Part shown: positions 58,000 to 64,000 of the stretch, in pieces | Position numbering within the stretch: the stretch's first letter is position 1 | Layout: every line of letters starts with the position of its first letter | Assembly (NCBI GenBank): GCA_037013495.1 | Contig: CM072806.1 | Coordinates: 30,320,001 to 30,384,000 of the forward strand | DNA length: 64,000 nt | Direction of reading: 5' to 3' | Origin: Hippophae tibetana | Lineage: Eukaryota; Streptophyta; Magnoliopsida; Rosales; Elaeagnaceae | The notes under the pieces: model-generated | What the model saw: the letters and a program-made list of their open reading frames with translations, nothing else | The model's database searches: none | Told to the model about the DNA's origin: nothing | Translations under genes and position numbers: made by a program

Positions 58000-58830
58000 T
58001 TGATGATAGATCAAATTAAGATAGATAAAAAAGAAAATGCTCATGAAATCACATTAAAGAGTGGAAAGCAACTTTCAAAGCTCATAAAGAATCCAACTAA
58101 GACCAATTCAAGAGGGTAAGCAAGATATGAGGAACCAGAAAAAGATGGGGAGCCTAACCCACAAGAAAAATGTAAAAACCCTCGAGTAAAAGCCAAACCA
58201 AATGTTTACACTGATACTTCCATGATGTTCTTTTCTAGCTTTACTAAATCTAAAAGAAGCATACGAACAAGAGGTTTTGGAGACCTTTCATAAAGTGTAA
58301 GTCATCATTCCTTTGTTGGGTTCTATCAAACAAGTGCCAAGGTATGCTAAGTTCCTTAATGAACTTTTCACTACTAAACGCAAGTTGAAAGGGAATGTTG
58401 TAATTAATTTAGGAAAAAATGTCTTAGTTGTATTGCAAAGGAATAAATTACCTCCTATGTGTAAGGATCCGAGTAGCTTTACTATTCTATGCAATATGGG
58501 GAAAAATATGTTTGAGAAATCCATTTTAGATCTAGGAGCATCCATCAATTTTATGTCTTATTTTATATATGCTTTACTCAACAATGAAATGCTCTTTCCC
58601 ACTAATATTTATGTTCTTGATAGATGATACGGAATTCATAATCTCTCTACCCCTCTCCTATCAGATAGACCATTCATGAAAATTGTTCGTATTAAAATTG
58701 GTGTTCATAATGGGACATTGACCATGTAGTTTGATGGAAAATCTACAACTTCAACATCTTTGAAGCAATAAGGTATCCAATGATGTGCAACTTAGAATCT
58801 CAAGATCCTAGAATGTTAATCAATACAGTA
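58000..58830 (+). pseudogene. Athila-like gag C-terminus and protease pseudogene
   Basis: Begins with EITLKSGKQL near 58044. The open part 58313-58627 has IKQVPRYAKFLNELFTTKR, SSFTILCNMG and the protease active site LDLGASINFM. After a frameshift, LSDRPFMKI and GTLTM.FDGK (58650-58740) give the second half. The arrangement matches residues 440-700 of the intact ORF at 52313-54742, but the capsid half is gone. No RT follows; the sequence passes to 3' non-coding signature at 59030. Confidence 0.75.
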
Positions 58831-60626
58831 CAACTCAACATAGATTTAGATATCATAATGGCATCATTGGAATTCCTTCCCGAAGCAACACTATGGTATG
58901 AATCAATGGATAAAATTTAAATGTTTGGATTAATGGACGTATATGCAATTCCATACCAGCTCTTGCACATGATCAACAAATGGGTAACTTTTCTAACCAT
59001 TAGTCTTTATCTTTAATTTACAATTATTATATTGATAGCAATGTAAATTCTAGGTTGAGGTGGGAAAAGTTATATTATAAAATTGTGCTAATTTGACATT
59101 TTTTTAAACATATGTTCCCATTTTTATTTGTTTTGTGTGTTTTTATTTATTTATTTTTTTGAATTTTTGGTTAATTTTTTGAAAAAAATCTAAGAAAATG
59201 ATTAAGTATTTGTGTTATTAGATTAATTTCTTAAACATTTCATGGAGTAATATGATAATTAGTTAGTTTTTTTCATATTTAGTATTTCATGGTAAAATGA
59301 TGAAATTGAGATAAATTCAAAATTGGTGTTTAAGAGTTAAATAGTAGAGACTACCTTATGAGAATATATTTTGAGTCATTATATTCCCATTTTGAGTAAT
59401 AATATTTTTCTATTCTTTTAAACACTCTTCTTATTAATTCTAAATTTCTAGATGATCTTTATAGATCTTTGCATCGAATGTAGGATTTTTACATCTAATA
59501 AATTTTCATATATTTATTTTTATTGCTTAAATTGAATGACTTAAGTAGAAATCAAAAGTATATGCCCTTCTGTTCATTCATGCATGACTTCTAAAAAAGG
59601 AGATTTATATGGATAAACCAATAACAGAACAAGCCACAAATTAACCACTCACTCTATCACACAAAATATTTACATTTCGTACATTGGTTCTCTCTCAAAA
59701 AAAATATCTCTAAAAAAATAGATAGATAAAAATAATAATAATAACAAAAGGAGAGAAAAATGAATAGTATAAATTGAATACTATGACTCAATACCATTCA
59801 AACTTGTGAGAAGTTTTTAAATACAAAAGAGAAATATAGAAAATAATTTTGAAAAAAGTCATTTGCATTTTCTTCATCTTGTAAAGGCATATTACTTGAA
59901 ATTTTTATTTAATTAATTTGATTGATGTATGAAATTAGTACGTAATTTCTTTATCAAAATCTTTTCATTTGATTTCATTCATTGATCAATATTTATGCAC
60001 CATTCTGAGCTTTTTATTCTTTATACACATGCAAACCTATTATTTCATTTCTTTAAATAAATTCTATTCGCATATACGTTTGAATGAGTTCTTGTACCAA
60101 TAGGAACAATGTTGTTGAGACTATTCCTTCTAAGGATATAGTCAAAGGAAATTCGGTTTCCATACATTAAAATTGGGTAAATTTAATATTGATACATTTT
60201 TTTTAATTTGAATAAAAAAGTGATTTTCAATTAATTATTATAATAAACCATGAATGTTTATACTATGAAAATAACTCATGCTATAGATTTTAATTGTACT
60301 GTTAGAAAAGATTAAAAAGTATGATAAGCTTTGTTATTCTTTTGTTATTTTTTTTACTTTGTTTTAAATTTTATTTATTTATGTGTTTTGTATTTTTATT
60401 TATTTTTTGCATTTTAAATTTGATGCTTGTGGGTATCATCTTAAGACCCTCATAAGACTCAAATTCATCTACTTGAACTCATCTACTTGGGAAACCTAGG
60501 GTATTAAAGGCTAGTTGCATATGATAAATGCAACTATGTCAATTTATGAAAATAATTTAGGATAGTTTAATTTTATTCTAGTTCTTGTTTTTAACTTTTC
60601 ACCATTCTTACTAAGAGACTAATAAT
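58831..60626 (+). other. 3' region of the pol-less Athila-like element
   Basis: Contains the post-coding signature ATTGATAGCAATGT with GGTTGAGGTGGG at 59030-59062. Then comes a long AT-rich stretch parallel to 39000-40440, including ATAATAATAA and GATA-type simple repeats near 59720-59750. No RT, RNase H or integrase motif. Confidence 0.5.
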
Positions 60627-60643
60627 AAGCTGATTGAGGGTTG
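60627..60643 (+). other. Polypurine tract
   Basis: AGCTGATTGAGGGTTG immediately before the LTR start TGATAAGTGC. The diverged stem ACTAAGAGACTAATAAT just upstream corresponds to the hairpin at 50582. Confidence 0.6.
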
Positions 60644-62281
60644 TGATAAGTGCTCAAAAGCACTTAATATATTGTGATTTTATGCATGTTAAATGATTAA
60701 AATGATTTGTATTTACTTAGTTTTACTATCATTTTAAACAAATCTATCTTTTCAAAATCACGGGTATGCTTATTATTTTTCAATTATTTTAGCTTCAAAA
60801 AGATTTAATTGATTAAACACTTTAATAATATATCTTATAACTTCCATTGTAATTTTAAAATCTTAAAAGATAACATATGTAAGGCATTACGTATATTCCA
60901 AATCATGAAAAAGGATGTAAAAAGAAAATAATGGATTTATTCATTGCCATGTCATGGAAGTTTTATATGCCACCGCACAAGGTAAAAATATTGAAATCCT
61001 AAAATTGATGCAAGCTACATATGTCATGGTGTGAGTGTAGTGAATTGAGCTTCAAAACATGTGCAATCTGTGTATGCCGCGTTGTGAAAAAGTTGTATAC
61101 CGCTATGCCACTCATTTGATCCATATTTTTCTCCTTTCCTACACATATAAATAAGACCCTAATTCTATCATAATCCCTATCTCACAACTTCATTCTTAAG
61201 CTGATTTATTTATCTCGGAAGCTTTCTTAGCTTTTCTTTCAGTAGTTTCAAATTCTTCTCTCATTTGAGAGTTGTACAATTTTAGTTTATGTAATAATTC
61301 TAGTTTCAATTCAATAAACGGTATTAGTCATTCTATTTGGAGGTTTCATAAAACAAAAATAATACTGAGATTCTATTGAGATATATTTATATATATTCTT
61401 TTCATATTATATTTATGTGTTATTTTACATGCTATGTTAAATTTAGTGATCATTTATTAAAATATACATATTTGGGTATAAATAATATAAGATATTAGTA
61501 ATGTTGTTATGCTTGTAAAATATTAAAGTAGATTAAACATTTTTATAAAATGAATTTAATTTTTATTTCTTCATCAAGATTAAAACGAAGTTTGTAAAAT
61601 AAAAATATATTGACGAAGTATTTTTTTCATAATAAGCAAGAGAGTTTGATTTAGGATTTAATTATCGAAATCTAATTTAGTTTTTAGATTTGCCGATATA
61701 TTTTTCATAATAGATTTAAAATCTGAAAGTTGGTTTTTAGATACTTATTAAATCATTAACCTAACTTGGACACTTTGTTAAGAGTTTAAATTGATAACCC
61801 CTCCAAAAGCATAAATTAAATGGTTTATATTTTTTTAGGAATAAAGCATAATTTAGTTAACTATCAATTACTTATTCCCGTTAGAAGTCTTTAATTGATA
61901 ATTGATTAATAATGAGATTTATCCATGTCTTGGGATAATTTCTTATAAAAAAGAAAGAAGTAATAATCTTAATTCATATTTTTAATAAACCATTTAATAT
62001 TAACATGCATAATTAACTAGCTATTGTATCCCATAAATTCTCCATTGTATGATAAATGTTTATTGATTTTTTTTCATTAGGTTAGATATTCAAATCCAAA
62101 CTTTATGATAGAATGTTTATGTTTAATTTTCATTTTTAAGAATGTATTGAATTATTTAAAAACTATGATTCCTCTTTAGGCTGATCTTGGAAGTATACTT
62201 ATCAATTTCTATAAGTAATTCGTGCACTTGCGAGCTATTTTATAAATCATACAAATTATTATGTCTATTTTTTGCACATCA
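60644..62281 (+). repeat. Athila-like 3' LTR (1638 bp)
   Basis: TGATAAGTGCTCAAAAGCAC...TTTGCACATCA, with TATA box ATATAAATA at 61145-61153. A primer-site-like sequence (GTGTTTGCATCATTGCAAGG) follows at 62284, so this LTR has both a polypurine tract before it and a primer site after it, as in a tandem. Confidence 0.75.
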
Positions 62282-62339
62282 AGTGTTTGCATCATTGCAA
62301 GGTATACAAATAATAACCCTAAAATCTAGACAACCTTTG

Positions 62340-63956
62340 CAAGCATCAAATTTCATGATCATTATAAAGAGGAAGTACATGGCTTTTAAATAATTTAATA
62401 ACATTCTTAAAAAAAATATAAACCTAAACATTATGTCACAATGGTTTTTGTTTTGAAATATCTAAAGTAATAATATAAAATAAAATATGAAGAATAGATT
62501 GGTTTACATAAATTACATACAGACATGCAATTCATTAATCAATGGAGAATTAATGGAATATTTAGCTAGTTGAATATGTTTGGTAAAATTTATTAGGTTA
62601 ATGAAATTTAAACCCATATTTATATATATTTTTCTCTATATGTATAAACAATGCATTTAGTCTAGTCTAATATTCGTTTTTAATTAAATCACTGAATGCT
62701 TTCGATTGTGTCCATTTCTTAATATATTTAAATTATGCATTATTTTTTAAGAAATTAACAAACTATTTAACTTACCACTTTCGATCAAATCTAACAAGTT
62801 AAACTTCTATTTAATTTGTCTAAATTAGGTTTTAGCTCATTGTATCTGAAATCTAACTTTCGTGTTTTAAATTTATTAAAAAAACATGTTCTCAAGATAT
62901 TTTTCAATAATAAATCTTATAAATCCAAGTTAAATTATATCTAGATTCATTTTTCAAAAACTCAATTTTTATACTTTAAATATATTATAAAAAATATGTT
63001 ATTAATATATTTTTCAATAATAAACTTTGTAAAATCCATGAATAAAAAATAATTTATGTTTAAAAATTATTAAAAACATTCACCAAAATAATTTACATAA
63101 ACATACTAATATAACTAAAATCCCATTATCATAATCAATCATACATTTTCAATTTAATAAATATCCAATATATTAAATAAAACATTTAGATCAATACACA
63201 AAATTAAATCTATAAATAGAGTAGAATTAAAATTAATACCTCAATTGTATTCTTATAGATAACTTTTACAGTAATCTATTACCTTGGAAGCCTTCTTATT
63301 ACTACTCTTTATTTATGATAGCCTAATGTATACTATTTAAAAAGTAAATGTAAAATAGAACTTGTTCAGCTCTCAAAATTGAAAAAACTTAAATAAAACA
63401 GTAAAAACTAAAAAATGCACAATTTAGTTGGGATGATAACAAAGGGGACTGAGTGTGGTATCTATAAGTGAGAGAAGAAACTAAAATTTGGAAAAAATTG
63501 TGGAGCATGAGTGAGAAATTATCGGGGTACCATGGCACCCTTTTGTTCCCATTTTGGCACGCATTAATTCGGTAGGAGTTTAAATTATGATCCAATTGTC
63601 TCATATTATGACACACATTCATCACCATCGTGACCCACATTAAACTACGTGTCTCGAAATTTTCTTATATTTCATCTCCCTTACATTTCAACCAAATGTA
63701 AGGTTTATATATGTTGTCTTCTTATTTTTTTTCTTGGCTATAATTGAGTGCTTTCATGTACAAGGTTCTTCATGGGTTGGGTTTATCATTAAATAATTTT
63801 GAAGCCAAAAAATACTTGAAAAATAACAAAACATACCCATGATTTTAAAAACATAGATTTGTTAAAACAATGATACAATTATCCAAATACAAATCTATTT
63901 TAATACTAAAGTAAAAATAAATCGTGTAATATTTAGTGCTTTTCAGGCACTCATCA
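62340..63956 (-). repeat. Inverted Athila-like LTR, 3' LTR of an element continuing past the window
   Basis: The minus strand opens TGATGAGTGCCTGAAAAGCAC and parallels 60644-62180 (for example AACAAATCTATGTTTT, ATCATGGGTATG). Its U5 end is truncated, at about 62340. On its outer side is the sequence of a minus-strand polypurine tract. Confidence 0.65.
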
Positions 63957-64000
63957 CAACTCCCAATCAGCTTCTTGCTAGTCTCTAACAAGGAAAGTGA
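63957..64000 (-). other. Polypurine tract and hairpin remnant of a minus-strand element
   Basis: Minus strand GCTGATTGGGAGTTG precedes the LTR. TTCTTGCTAG with a diverged second arm repeats the hairpin of 50582-50604. The element continues beyond the window. Confidence 0.65.

Overview
This window looks like repeat-rich, gene-poor nuclear DNA from a flowering plant, probably pericentromeric or heterochromatic. The base composition is strongly AT-rich. Nearly everything recognisable is an LTR retrotransposon or its remains: Ty3/gypsy Athila-like elements with a tRNA-Asp-type primer site, a Ty3/gypsy family with an initiator-Met-type primer site, and Ty1/copia. I see no tRNA, rRNA, CRISPR array or convincing host protein-coding gene. 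The species cannot be told from the sequence alone.

Layout. 1-4.1 kb: a minisatellite and a broken minus-strand retroelement ORF of the 'putative gypsy-type transposon' (Transposase_28-like) kind. 4.3-6.6 kb: an LTR-like fragment and a short transcript-like segment. 6.6-10.2 kb: a 5'-truncated minus-strand copia element. 10.2-12.2 kb: gag, primer site and LTR of an Athila-like element, minus strand. 12.3-14.2 kb: a 44-bp minisatellite and the first part of a second Transposase_28-like ORF, which resumes at 31.86 kb. It is split by a 17.6-kb cluster (14225-31855) of degraded Ty3/gypsy copies (LTR-gag-pol-LTR-gag-pol-chimera-pol). One LTR of that cluster is itself interrupted by a 5.4-kb palindromic insertion (19232-24640) made of two inverted LTRs with inward primer sites and a 5-bp target duplication. 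33-40.6 kb: repeats and an old Athila-like element holding a solo LTR with an intact target duplication. 43-47.8 kb: a copia fragment and a head-to-head LTR pair with a gag pseudogene. 47.8-56.7 kb: an older gypsy pol fragment into which a very young 7.6-kb element (48961-56593) inserted. 56.7-64 kb: another pol-less Athila-like element and an inverted LTR pair that runs off the window end.

The most notable objects are the palindromic LTR insertion and the young element. The young element has near-identical LTRs, an intact 5-bp target duplication and one intact 809-codon gag-protease ORF, but no reverse transcriptase, RNase H or integrase. It must therefore have moved with enzymes supplied by other elements. 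Its LTR family carries an array of GCCGCC motifs (the core bound by plant ERF factors) just upstream of the TATA box. No Athila-like element here retains reverse transcriptase; only the initiator-Met gypsy family, an older gypsy fragment and the copia pieces show pol domains.

All calls come from reading the sequence and comparing with remembered family hallmarks; no alignment or database search was run. Pseudogene edges are good to tens of bases. LTR ends given with TG...CA and target duplications were read to the base.
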